DNA of 64,000 nt from Cafeteria roenbergensis. Its lineage: Eukaryota; Sar; Bigyra; Bicosoecida; Cafeteriaceae. The notes beneath the pieces were generated by a model, which worked only from the letters and a program-made list of their open reading frames with translations, had not been told where the DNA came from and ran no database searches. The position numbers and the translations under genes were made by a program. Shown here one piece after another: positions 21,824 through 31,242 of this stretch (position 1 is the stretch's first letter; each line of letters begins with the position of its first letter). The stretch spans positions 310,001 through 374,000 of the forward strand of contig VLTN01000002.1 of NCBI GenBank assembly GCA_008330645.1. Reading direction: 5' to 3'.

Positions 21824-24800
21824 ATGGCGTCCCCGTGGCGCTACTTTCCGGACGTCGATCAGGGGGCTTGGTATTTTTATAACGAGGTCTCAGAGGAGTC
21901 CTCCTGGGAGGCCCCGGACGTCCCTAGGGCGGAGCTAGATGCGATTAGGGCAAAGGGCTACGCAGAGTGGCCAGAGGAGACCGCGATGGGGCTCACCGAG
22001 CCGCGCTTGGCTGCCGGCGGGGCGGCCGGTCACATCGGCGGCCCGCCGAGCGCAGCGGACTCTGAGACCCGCGCCCCCCCCCTTCAAGTGTACCATCCTG
22101 GGGCACACACTGCCGTTCAGCCGAGCAGGGCAGGCGCGCCGAGCGGCGGCCCAGGAGCGGCGCTGACGTTCACGGGCCGAGTTCCTCCGCCTCCGCTCCC
22201 GCCTGAGGCCGAGGACGTGCGGCCGCTGGCGACCCCCTCGCCGGCCGCAGCCCCACCACCGCTGCCCCCCACCTCGCCGACGCGCTCGTCGGGGGGGGGC
22301 CTGCGAAACCCGCCGGGGGGCGGTCAGCCTGTCGTTGCGAGGGCAGCGCCGGCGGCGCACTCCCGCGGCGCAGGTGGCGCGTCGCTGGTCGACGCGGTTT
22401 CGCGACGCTCGACTTCGCCTCGGGCCGACACGGAGGCTGTTGAGGCTGCGCGCGCTGAGGCCACGGCGACGGCGCGAGCCGCGGCTGCGGCCGCCTTTGA
22501 GGCGCAGCTTGCAGCCGAGCGCCAGGCCCACCAGGACCGCCTAGCGCGGCTCACGGCCGAGCTCGAGGCCGACTGCGCGTCCCGCATCGCCCGGAGCAGG
22601 GAGCAGTTCCAAGAGGAGCTGCGAGAGCGCGTTGCAAGGCTGTCCGCGGACCAGGAGCAACAGCTGGCCGCCCGCCTCGCGACGGCCGACGCAGAGGCTC
22701 AGCGGGAGCTGCAGGCGCGCCTGACCAAGGCCAGGCAGGACGCCGAGGAAGAGTGGCAGGCGCGCGTCACCAGGGCGCGCAGCGAGGCGGAGGACGAGGC
22801 GAGCGCGCGCGTTGCTCGCGCGAGGCAAGACGTGGAGGACGAGTGGCAGGGGCGGCTTGGTCGATCGCAAGAGGAGCTTGCCAGGCACAGGCGGGAAGCG
22901 GCAGAGGCGCAGTCGGCGCTGTCCGAGCAAATGCTGCGCATGCCTGCCGTGGTGGCAGAGCAACGCGCTGCGGCGGCAGCAGCGGAGGCGGCGCGCGCGG
23001 ACACGGCAGAGCGGCGCGCGACCGCCCTCGAGGCGTCAGCTGACCGGGCGATTGCGAGGGCGGACAAGGCTGAGCAGGACGCCGACGCCGCGCGCGCCCG
23101 GGTGGCGGCGCTGACCAAGGAGGCGGCGGACGCGGCCCTCGAGGTCCAGGCGGCAAAGGCGGCGTGCGCCGACGCGGAGCGCAGGCTGGCTGCGGCCGTG
23201 GCGGACGGGGAGGCTGCGCGTGCGGCGGCGGCTGCAGCGGCGAGCGAGGCAGCGGCGCGGCTTGCCGCGTCCGAGGCCAGGGCAATCGACGCCGAGGCGG
23301 CTCTCGCGGCAGTCAAGGCCGAGCTCGAGGAGGCGCGGGAGGAGGCCGGCAGAGCCGCCGCGGAGGCGGGGCGCGAGGCCCAGGAGCGAGCGGAGGAGGC
23401 CGCGAGGGTTGCGATCGACGAAGCAACGGCGAAAGCCACTGCCGCCAGCCGGCAGGCGGCAGAGGCCTTGAGAAGGGCGGAGGCGGCGGAGGCGCGGGCG
23501 GCGGCCGCGGCGGAGGAGGCTGCCACCGAAGCCGCTTTGCGCGCTGAGGCTGCCAAGGCGGCAGCCGCCGCGGCCGCGAAGGCCTCCGCGGCGGAGGAGG
23601 CGGCAGCGGGGCTCGCCGACGAGAGGGTGGCGGCAGCTGACGGCCGGGCAGCTGCTGCCGAGGAGGAGGCCCGCACTGCGCAGTCCAAGGCGGCGGCGGC
23701 CGAGGCCGATGCAGCCCGGGCCAGAGACGCAGCGGCTGCGGCGGAGGCCGCCAGGGCGGCGGCAGAGCAGCGGGCCGAGGCCGCAGCGAAGCAGGCGGCA
23801 GACGCAATCGCCGCAGCCTCAGCTGCTGCTGATGCTGCTGCTGCGGCAGAGGCAGAGGCAGCGGCAGCAGCGCCGGCGGCGGCGGCGGCGGCGCCGCCCG
23901 AGCCGGCACCCCCCTCCCCGCCTTCGCAAGAGGCGCTGGACGCCGTCCGAGCCGCCATGGAAGCGGAGCTCCGGCCCGAGGTGCGGGCCGCCGTGGAGGC
24001 CGAGGAGCGCCCCTCCGTGCTCGAGTCCCTCAGGGCTGCGCTGCGCCCAGAGGCTCAGGCCGCGCTGGACGCGGAGCTGCGGCCGGCGGTGGCCACGGCG
24101 CTGGACGCGGAGCTCCGGCCCAAGCTCAGGGCTGCCCTGTCGGCCGAGCTCCGCCCCGCAGTGAAGGCGGAGCTCGAGGCAGAGCTTCGCTCCAGCGTGC
24201 GGGCAGAGCTCGACGCGACCGTACGGCCCGACGTTGAAGCCGAGCTCAGCGCGGAGCTCCGGCCCAAGCTCAAGGCTGCGCTGTCAGCTGAGCTCCGCCC
24301 CGAAGTGTGGCAGAGCGTGGAGGCGTCGGTCCGGCCGGCGGTGGAGGAGTCGCTCACTGCGGAGCTGCGGCCGGCGGTGGCCACGTCGCTGGACGCGGAG
24401 CTCCGGCCCAAGCTCAGAGCTGCCCTGTCGGCCGAGCTCCGCCCCGCAGTGAAGGCGGAGCTCGAGGCAGAGCTTCGACCGGTTCTCCGCGAGTCGCTCG
24501 AGGCCTCGCTCCGCACCGAGGTGGTGGCAGCGCTGCGCCGTGACGCGCTGCCCGAGGCGGCCGCGGCGGCGCGGCGGGAGGCGGAGGCGGGGGTGCGGGA
24601 GTCGCTCCGGGCAGAGCTCGAGCCGACGATCCGGGCAGAGCTGGAGGCGGACGTTCGAGCGCGCGCCGCCGAGGCCGGACGGGCCGACGCGGAGGCCAGG
24701 GCGATGGCGGAGGCGCGCGCCGCCGCCGCGGAGGAGACGGCGGCGGCGGTGGAGCGGGCGCGGGAGGCGGCGGCCGCGCGAGCCAAGGGCGAGGCCGAGG

Positions 24801-26257
24801 CGGCGGCAGCGGCGCGGCTGGCGGCGGCCCTGCGCGAGGCGGAGGCGCGCAGCCAGGAGGCCGTTGCGCGCGCGCGGGCGGAGGCGGAGGCGCTTGCCAA
24901 GCGGGAGGCCGAGGCCGTGGCGGAGGGGCTGCGCGCGGCCGTGGCCGAGGCGGACGCCCGGTGGCGCCGTGAGGCGGCGGCCCGCCGCCGAGCGCACAAC
25001 TGGGCGCTGGAGCTGGCGGGCAATGTTCGTGTGTTTGCAAGGATCCGGCCCGTTCTGGACATGGAGCGGGCTGGCGCGGGCGCCGCCGGGGCACGCGTGG
25101 CGCTGTGCGCTGTCAGCGACGAGGAGGTGGGCATGGTGGAGGAGGCGGGCGTGCGCCCCGGCAAGTTCACGTTTGACCGCGTCTTTGGTCCCGGGTCCAC
25201 GCAGCAGGAGGTGTTCGACGAGGTGGAGCCGCTGGTCGTGTCGTGCCTGGACGGGTACAATGCCACGGTGTTCGCGTACGGCCAGACTGGGTCCGGCAAG
25301 ACGTTTACGATCCAGGGCGAGCCGGCCAGTCCGGGCGTGACGTCGCGCACGATGCAGAAGCTGCTCGAGGCGGCGAGGGAGCGAGCCTTCGCGGAGCGGC
25401 GGGTGTACTCGCTTGAGCTGTCCGTGCTCGAGGTGTACAACGAGGACGTGCGCGACCTTCTCGCCCTCGTCCCGGGGGACATGGCCGACGCCTCGGGGGC
25501 GTGGCGTGCCGATTGGCTGCGCGCGCCGGCCTCGGGTGCCCCCGCCGCTGCTGCGGCAGCCGCAGCCGACGCCGCGCCTGGCGCCAGCCGCCTGCTCTTC
25601 ACTGCGGCGCCGGCGCCGCCCAAGGCCAGGCTGGACGTCCACCGCGACCCCCGCACCGGCGGGTCCTCTGTGGCCGGGCTGTCTCGCGTGGCGCTGCGCT
25701 CAGAGGCAGACGCGGAGATGGCCATCAGGCTGGCTGGGGAGCGCCGCGCGGTGGGCGCGCACAGCATGAACGAGCGTTCGTCGCGCTCCCACCTGGTCAT
25801 CACGGTGTACGCGCAGGCCTCCCCGGCCGGGGAGGCCGGCTCGAGCCGGAGGCTGCCAGGCGTGGCGAGCAAGCTGCACATCATCGACTTGGCCGGCTCT
25901 GAGCGCCTCGACAAGACCGGCGCCAGCGGAGAGCGCATGGTCGAGGCCAAGGCGATCAACAAGAGCCTGTCCGCGTTTGGGAACGTCATGGAGGCGCTCG
26001 CGGCGTCGTCGGCGGATGATTCGGCCCGGTCCGGGCGCGGCGGCCATCCTTCGGGCCGCGCACGGCATGTGCCGTTCAGGGACTCGAAGCTCACCTTCCT
26101 GCTGCAAGACTCGCTGCGAGGAGGCTCCAAGGTCCTCATGTTCGCCAACGTCAGCCCTGCTGTGTTCAACGCAAAGGAGAGCACCAACTCCCTCCGCTTC
26201 GCGCAGCGATGCCGCGCCGTGCAGTTCAGCAAAGCGACCAAGAACATTGTGCCCTGA
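21824..26257 (+). CDS. Kinesin-14 (C-terminal motor) with N-terminal WW domain
   Basis: A single exon of 1,477 aa; the ATG lies in the context CGCAATGG. Residues 4-32 form a WW domain (W6, Y18-Y20 block, W28, P31), a binder of proline-rich partners. Residues about 200-1060 are an alanine-rich coiled coil holding a 12-residue tandem repeat around ELRP. The motor occupies about 1065-1477: NVRVFARIRPVLD at its start, as in kinesin-14 necks, P-loop GQTGSGKT, switch I NERSSRSH, switch II DLAGSE, and the microtubule-binding HVPFRDSKLTFLLQDSL. The chain ends 20 residues after the motor, so this is a minus-end-directed KIFC/Kar3 type, expected in spindle or microtubule organisation. An Ala/Pro-rich insertion of about 45 aa follows DLLALVPG within the motor. 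Confidence 0.95.
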   Translation: MASPWRYFPDVDQGAWYFYNEVSEESSWEAPDVPRAELDAIRAKGYAEWPEETAMGLTEPRLAAGGAAGHIGGPPSAADSETRAPPLQVYHPGAHTAVQPSRAGAPSGGPGAALTFTGRVPPPPLPPEAEDVRPLATPSPAAAPPPLPPTSPTRSSGGGLRNPPGGGQPVVARAAPAAHSRGAGGASLVDAVSRRSTSPRADTEAVEAARAEATATARAAAAAAFEAQLAAERQAHQDRLARLTAELEADCASRIARSREQFQEELRERVARLSADQEQQLAARLATADAEAQRELQARLTKARQDAEEEWQARVTRARSEAEDEASARVARARQDVEDEWQGRLGRSQEELARHRREAAEAQSALSEQMLRMPAVVAEQRAAAAAAEAARADTAERRATALEASADRAIARADKAEQDADAARARVAALTKEAADAALEVQAAKAACADAERRLAAAVADGEAARAAAAAAASEAAARLAASEARAIDAEAALAAVKAELEEAREEAGRAAAEAGREAQERAEEAARVAIDEATAKATAASRQAAEALRRAEAAEARAAAAAEEAATEAALRAEAAKAAAAAAAKASAAEEAAAGLADERVAAADGRAAAAEEEARTAQSKAAAAEADAARARDAAAAAEAARAAAEQRAEAAAKQAADAIAAASAAADAAAAAEAEAAAAAPAAAAAAPPEPAPPSPPSQEALDAVRAAMEAELRPEVRAAVEAEERPSVLESLRAALRPEAQAALDAELRPAVATALDAELRPKLRAALSAELRPAVKAELEAELRSSVRAELDATVRPDVEAELSAELRPKLKAALSAELRPEVWQSVEASVRPAVEESLTAELRPAVATSLDAELRPKLRAALSAELRPAVKAELEAELRPVLRESLEASLRTEVVAALRRDALPEAAAAARREAEAGVRESLRAELEPTIRAELEADVRARAAEAGRADAEARAMAEARAAAAEETAAAVERAREAAAARAKGEAEAAAAARLAAALREAEARSQEAVARARAEAEALAKREAEAVAEGLRAAVAEADARWRREAAARRRAHNWALELAGNVRVFARIRPVLDMERAGAGAAGARVALCAVSDEEVGMVEEAGVRPGKFTFDRVFGPGSTQQEVFDEVEPLVVSCLDGYNATVFAYGQTGSGKTFTIQGEPASPGVTSRTMQKLLEAARERAFAERRVYSLELSVLEVYNEDVRDLLALVPGDMADASGAWRADWLRAPASGAPAAAAAAAADAAPGASRLLFTAAPAPPKARLDVHRDPRTGGSSVAGLSRVALRSEADAEMAIRLAGERRAVGAHSMNERSSRSHLVITVYAQASPAGEAGSSRRLPGVASKLHIIDLAGSERLDKTGASGERMVEAKAINKSLSAFGNVMEALAASSADDSARSGRGGHPSGRARHVPFRDSKLTFLLQDSLRGGSKVLMFANVSPAVFNAKESTNSLRFAQRCRAVQFSKATKNIVP
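24071..24189 (+). repeat. Copy 1 of a 119-bp near-identical duplication in the kinesin stalk
   Basis: It matches 24359-24477 with two visible mismatches. The offset is exactly 288 bp (96 residues, eight 12-residue repeats), so frame and heptad register are kept. Confidence 0.9.
24359..24477 (+). repeat. Copy 2 of the 119-bp near-identical duplication in the kinesin stalk
   Basis: Partner of 24071-24189. The flanking 12-residue repeats are more diverged, so these two blocks look recently duplicated or homogenised by gene conversion. Confidence 0.9.
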
Positions 26258-26691
26258 CCGCCCCTTGGCGACCGGGGAGGGTCCCGGCCGGCGTTGAGTG
26301 GCAGCCGCGCACCCCCGCCCCCAGCGCGGCTCGTGGCCTGTTTCGTAGTTGCCGGGGAGGAGCTGTTGTCAGCCTGCCTGCTGTGAGTGAAATGCTCCGA
26401 GGAGCTGCGACCGGATCCCTGCCTTTGCGCGACGCTTCGGCCGCGCCTCCCGCCCGGGCAGGGAGGCGAGCCCCGCCCTCCCTGGCCCCGTGCACAGCAG
26501 GCGCACTCATCACTCCCTGCGGCGTCGCCGCATTTTTCGCGCGGAGCCCCGAGGCGCCCCGCTGGCATGAGTGACCAGCGACCTCCCGCCTGACCTAACC
26601 GGTCACGCGCGGCTTCAGTTGCCGGGGGTGTGTGCCACTCAGCCGGCCGCCCGCCGGGCGTGACCCCCCCTCGCCCTCCTCCGCCGGGGTC
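26258..26691. other. Intergenic region between kinesin and phosphodiesterase genes
   Basis: These 434 bp between tandem genes hold the kinesin 3' UTR and the phosphodiesterase promoter. Nothing recognisable stands out. The plus frame of the next gene is open upstream of its ATG from about 26632 but lacks another ATG. Confidence 0.4.
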
Positions 26692-29600
26692 ATGGCGGCG
26701 AGCCCTTCGTGGCCCGTGGTCGGCATGTCTGCGGCCGCTGCTGCGGCCGCTGGCGCGGCCGCAGGGGCGGCGGCAATGGCGGCCTTGTCCGTCACGCCTC
26801 CGGACTCGCCGGTTGCGGAGCAGCGCGAGCGCGACTGCTGCGAGGTGAGGGAGCGGCGCGCTCCCCGAGCACGCTGCCGAGTCCAAGCAAGTCCTGCGCC
26901 TTTCTGTCCGCGCGCGCGTGCCCCGCCGCGCGCGGGGCGATGCGGACCAGGGGGGCGATGCCGGTCCTCGTTCACGTGCCTCTCTGCTCGCAGCGCGTCC
27001 TATGCTCCGATCGCTGCCCCCGCCCCCTCGCTCCCTGCTGCCTCTCGGTGCCACCGCCCCTTGCGCGCGCAGGCGCAGCACGTGCTCGACCTGGCAACGC
27101 GGCTCAACCAAGCGGCAGACCTTCGCACTGCGTCAAAAGAGATTCTGGACAAGGCTGTCGAGGCCGTGGCGGCCGAGCGCGCCACGCTCTTCCTCGTGAA
27201 CGACGCGGGGCCGGTGTCCGAGCTGTCGGTGTGCCTCTCGCGGGGAAAAGACCAGCCGGCGCACAAGGAGCAGATGCGGAAACTCAGCGTTCCCGTCGAT
27301 GACTCTTCGGTTGCTGGCTCAGTGGCAAAGTCCGGGAGTTCGGTCGTGGTCGCCGATGCGTACGACGACAAGCGCTTCAACCGCGAGGTGGACGCCCAGA
27401 CCGGCTTCCGGACCAAGTCCATCGTGTGCGTGCCGCTCACCGGGTCAGGCGGCACCGTGGTGGGCGTGCTCCAGGCGGTGAACAGGCGCGACGGGTCGTG
27501 CTTTTCGCAAGCGGACTGCCTGTCGCTCGAGCGCTTCGCCGCCGTGGGGGGCGCTCTTGTGCAGCGCCTCCGCCTGGTCCTCGCGCTGCAGGAGGCGCAG
27601 CGCCGCGCAGAGGAGATGCTCGTGCTGATGCGCGACATTCCGGCCGAGGCTGCGCGCGAGGGGACGAGCGGCGTAGTCCGGGCCATCATCCGGACGGCCT
27701 ATCGCATGCTCGAGTGCGAGCGCGTCACTCTCCTGCTGGAGGACCCCGTCACGAAGAACCTTGTGATTCAGGAGTCCAAGGACGCCGTGGGCGTCGTCGT
27801 GCCGCGCGGAAAGGGGCTGGCAGGCTTTGCCGCGGCTGCCGGGCGGCTGATCAATATCGCCGACGCCCACGACGACGAGCGGTTCGACCCCGCGACCGAC
27901 CGGCGCACCCATTTCCGAACGGGAAGCGTCCTGGCGGCTCCGATCCGCTGCGAGGGCGGCGCCGTCGTCGGCGTGCTCATGGCCATTAACCGGCTTTTCG
28001 ACGGCTCCGACCTGGCAACCTTCACCGCCCGGTCGACCACCAGGTCAAACCCCACGTCGCCGAGCCACGTGCACAGCTCTGTCGCAGCTGCGCCCTTCAG
28101 CCTGCTTTCGCCGGACAACTGCCCGTCGCCCCCCGCGCGAAGCACAGGCCGGAGCCTGGCGGAGCAGCTCACACTGCCGGAGCAGTCGCCGGTCGGCGCC
28201 GCCGTCGGGCCGCCCGCCTGGGGCGCCCCCGACCGCGGCTCCCGCCTCGGCGCGCTGGCCGCCGACGCCTCGCCGCTGGCCTCGTCCCCGCGCGCCTCGG
28301 CACCCCCGCCGCCCCCTCGCGGAGCGTCGCCGACGGCCCGGCCGCCGCTCGCAGACGCAGCCACCGCCGGAGCCGTTCTCGAATCCGAAGCCACCTCCCG
28401 TCCCGGCGCCCCCGCGTCGCGCCAGGCCCGCCCGCCGCCGCCGACGATCCGCACCTCCTCCGAGAAGCACACAGCGAGGCCCTCTCTCGGCGGCGGCCGC
28501 GGCCACCGCAGCCACGCCTCCGCCTCGGACCGCCCGCCCGCGGGCACCCACCTCCCGTTCTTCCGCTTCACGCCCGCGGACGAGCGGGTCATGGAGGCGC
28601 TGGTGGGGCAGGCCGGCGTGGAGCTCTCGCGGGCCGCCGCGGCCAAGGAGCTGCAGCGCTCCCGCGACGTCACTGCCAGCCTCCTGGACGTGGTGCACGC
28701 CTCGGCCTCGGAGCCCTCGCTGCACGGCATGGTGCGCCGCGTGCTGGCCGCCACCTACAGGCTGCTCGGGGCGGACAGGGTGTCGCTCTTCCTCGTCGAC
28801 GCCGTGCGCGAGGACCTGGTGCTCATGAACTCAGAGGACGCCAGGGGGGTCAGGCTGCGCTTCGGCGAGGGCATCGCGGGCACGGTCGCCAAGACGGGCC
28901 GCCTCTCCAACGTGCCCGACGCCTACTCCTGCCCCCTCTTCGACTCCTCGGTAGACAGGAACACGGGGTTCCGCACGGGCGCCGTGCTCACCGTCCCGAT
29001 CAGCCTCCCGGGACCGGCCGTCCCCTCGCCGCGCGGCCCAGGGAGCTCGTCGGCCGCTCCCATCGCCGTGCTGCAGGCGATTCGCAGCGGCGCCGGGCGC
29101 CCGTTCGACCGGCAGGACGAGGACGCCGTGTGCGCCTTCGCCGTGGAGGTGGCGCTCGCGCTGAAGCGGCGGTCCGTCGAGACAGTGCTGATGGGAATCC
29201 TCGACGAGCGCCGCCACCGCAGCGACAAGGCCGAGCGACGGAGCAAGGGCCGAGGCGTCGCAAATGGCGCCGCAGCCGGCGCGGGGGCTGCGGCCGCCGC
29301 GCCCACGGCAAGCGGGACGTCTGCCCGTGGGGCGGGCGGCGCGCAGCCGCGCGGTGCGCTCTCCTCGGGCCTGGGGAGCGCCAGGCTCCAGGGCGAGGGG
29401 CCGGTTCCGGAGACTGACTCTGAGACCGACGCTGACTCCCCCAAGGCCGCGGGGCCGCCCCCGTCGGCAGAGCAGTCCCCGCGGGCCGAGCGGGCGCGCC
29501 GCTCCACCGTGGCCACCTCCACCCCGGGGAGGGCGGCACGGCTCAGCAGCGACAGCCGCGTGCGCCGCCTCAGCTCGGCAGAGATGCGCGTCGCCGCCGA

Positions 29601-31242
29601 GCGCATGCGGGCGAGAGAGCGACGGGCCGCGGTGTCGCTGCTCACCTACTACGACGACAGCCACGCCTCCTCCCGCATCCACGCCTCGGTGGTGCTGCGG
29701 CGCGTTCAGATCAGCGCGAGGAGGCCGCCCTCCTGGCCGGAGGGCCTCGTCGCCACTGCCGACACGAGCGAGCTCGGGGCCCGCGACCCCCTGCTCACGT
29801 GGGGGTGGGACATTTTTGCGCTGTGGGACGGCGGCAGCCGCGGCGGGGAGGCCGCGCTCATGACGGCGGTCGCCAACATGCTCCGGCAGTTCGCGCTCCT
29901 CCGGCGGTTTCACGTCAAGGAGTCGACGCTGCAGGCGTTCGTGGCCGAGGTGCGGTCCAAATACCACGCGAACCCGTTCCACAACTGGCTGCACGCCGTG
30001 GCGGTCATGCAGGCGTCCTTCCTCATCCTCGTCCACACGCGCGCCGCCGGCATGCTCAGCTACGTGGACATCTTCGCCTGCCTCGTGGCTGCTCTCTGCC
30101 ACGACATCGACCACCCGGGCACGTCCAACGGCTTCCTCATCGCCACCGAGGCGAAGCTGGCCCTCCTTCACAACGACGACGCGCCCCTCGAGCGCCACCA
30201 CTCCGCCACCGCGGCGGCGCTGCTCCAGCAGAAGGAGCTCGACGTCTTCGCCAGCCTCGACGCACCCTCGCGCAAGCGGGTCCGCAAGGTCATGGTCGGA
30301 GCCATCCTCGCAACGGACATGTCCAAGCACATGGGGCACATCCAGTCTCTCGCCGACAGGGCAGCCAGGGTCGCGGCGCGCGCTCAGGCCGCAGCAGAGG
30401 AGGTCGGGGCCGATCTCCTCGACGGGCGCCTCACCGCCAGCCCGGGCGGCGCCTCAGCGATGTCGCCCACCGTGTCCCCCCTGCAGCGCTCGTCGTCCTT
30501 GGAGCCGCCGGCGCTCTCTCGCGCGCTCACGAGCACCTCGTCGGACAACTCGCTGCGAGCCGCGCGCAACCAGCTTGCCACTCTGGGCAGGCGCGCGTCG
30601 GCGGCCGGATCATCGGCTCCGATGCTGCGGTCGGTGGCCCTGGCCCTGGCGCCGTTCGACAGAGACAGCCCCGCGGACAGGCTGGCGCTCGTCGAGTCCG
30701 TGGTCCACACGGCGGACCTCTCGGGCCAGGCCTTCCCCATCCCAATCGCGCTCAAGTGGGGCCGCGGCATCGTGGAGGAGTTCCAGCACGAGGCCCGCCT
30801 CTTCGAGGCCCACGGCCTGGACCCGCCGCCATTCATCACCAACCTCGACACGGAGGCCGAGCAGGCGAGCCTGCAGACGGGCTTCATCGGGGCCATGGTG
30901 CTTCCGCTCTGGGAGCGCATGCAGGACGTGCTGCTGCAGCTCGGCGAGCCCCTGCGCAACCTTCGCGGAAACCTCAACTACAACGAGGGGGTGGCCGGGC
31001 GCGCGGCAGCAGACGAGGTCGCCGCCGACTCGGTCGACGATGACGGCGACGGCGACGACGACAATGACGTCGCGCTTGGCAGCGGTGGCGGCGGCGCCGG
31101 TGGTGACGGCGACGTGCACAGCGATGAGGATTGCGAGTGCGACGCGGAGGCTGTGCGGCGTGCGGCCTCCCAGGGGGCCAGCACCGACGGGGACGGCAGC
31201 CTTGAGGGCGCCGACCTCGAGGTGCACCCCGGGGTCGCGTGA
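26692..31242 (+). CDS. Cyclic nucleotide phosphodiesterase (PDEase_I) with three GAF domains
   Basis: Hydrolyses cAMP and/or cGMP. Model join(26692..26844, 27073..31242), 1,440 aa. The 228-bp intron (GTGAGG donor, CGCAG acceptor) is in phase and its length is a multiple of three, so retention would not break the frame. GAF1 about residues 55-225. GAF2 about 231-580, split by a Ser/Pro-rich insertion of about 180 aa (28010-28560) before its last helix. GAF3 about 581-757. The catalytic domain is about 923-1360, with NPFHNWLHA, HDIDHPGTSN, LERHHS, ATDMSKH and HTADLSGQA supplying the metal-ligand His and Asp residues. The purine-clamp Gln lies in LQTGFIG. A disordered insertion of about 110 aa sits between MSKH and HTADLS. 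GAF domains in PDE2/5/6/10/11 bind cyclic nucleotide, so allosteric control is likely. Substrate choice cannot be read. Confidence 0.93.
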   Translation: MAASPSWPVVGMSAAAAAAAGAAAGAAAMAALSVTPPDSPVAEQRERDCCEVRERRAPRARCRVQASPAPFCPRARAPPRAGRCGPGGRCRSSFTCLSARSASYAPIAAPAPSLPAASRCHRPLRAQAQHVLDLATRLNQAADLRTASKEILDKAVEAVAAERATLFLVNDAGPVSELSVCLSRGKDQPAHKEQMRKLSVPVDDSSVAGSVAKSGSSVVVADAYDDKRFNREVDAQTGFRTKSIVCVPLTGSGGTVVGVLQAVNRRDGSCFSQADCLSLERFAAVGGALVQRLRLVLALQEAQRRAEEMLVLMRDIPAEAAREGTSGVVRAIIRTAYRMLECERVTLLLEDPVTKNLVIQESKDAVGVVVPRGKGLAGFAAAAGRLINIADAHDDERFDPATDRRTHFRTGSVLAAPIRCEGGAVVGVLMAINRLFDGSDLATFTARSTTRSNPTSPSHVHSSVAAAPFSLLSPDNCPSPPARSTGRSLAEQLTLPEQSPVGAAVGPPAWGAPDRGSRLGALAADASPLASSPRASAPPPPPRGASPTARPPLADAATAGAVLESEATSRPGAPASRQARPPPPTIRTSSEKHTARPSLGGGRGHRSHASASDRPPAGTHLPFFRFTPADERVMEALVGQAGVELSRAAAAKELQRSRDVTASLLDVVHASASEPSLHGMVRRVLAATYRLLGADRVSLFLVDAVREDLVLMNSEDARGVRLRFGEGIAGTVAKTGRLSNVPDAYSCPLFDSSVDRNTGFRTGAVLTVPISLPGPAVPSPRGPGSSSAAPIAVLQAIRSGAGRPFDRQDEDAVCAFAVEVALALKRRSVETVLMGILDERRHRSDKAERRSKGRGVANGAAAGAGAAAAAPTASGTSARGAGGAQPRGALSSGLGSARLQGEGPVPETDSETDADSPKAAGPPPSAEQSPRAERARRSTVATSTPGRAARLSSDSRVRRLSSAEMRVAAERMRARERRAAVSLLTYYDDSHASSRIHASVVLRRVQISARRPPSWPEGLVATADTSELGARDPLLTWGWDIFALWDGGSRGGEAALMTAVANMLRQFALLRRFHVKESTLQAFVAEVRSKYHANPFHNWLHAVAVMQASFLILVHTRAAGMLSYVDIFACLVAALCHDIDHPGTSNGFLIATEAKLALLHNDDAPLERHHSATAAALLQQKELDVFASLDAPSRKRVRKVMVGAILATDMSKHMGHIQSLADRAARVAARAQAAAEEVGADLLDGRLTASPGGASAMSPTVSPLQRSSSLEPPALSRALTSTSSDNSLRAARNQLATLGRRASAAGSSAPMLRSVALALAPFDRDSPADRLALVESVVHTADLSGQAFPIPIALKWGRGIVEEFQHEARLFEAHGLDPPPFITNLDTEAEQASLQTGFIGAMVLPLWERMQDVLLQLGEPLRNLRGNLNYNEGVAGRAAADEVAADSVDDDGDGDDDNDVALGSGGGGAGGDGDVHSDEDCECDAEAVRRAASQGASTDGDGSLEGADLEVHPGVA
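26845..27072 (+). other. Intron of the phosphodiesterase gene (228 bp, frame-preserving)
   Basis: The GTGAGG donor follows a glutamate codon, and a pyrimidine-rich stretch precedes the CGCAG acceptor. Translating through it gives Arg/Pro/Cys-rich sequence unlike GAF domains, which supports removal. Confidence 0.75.
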
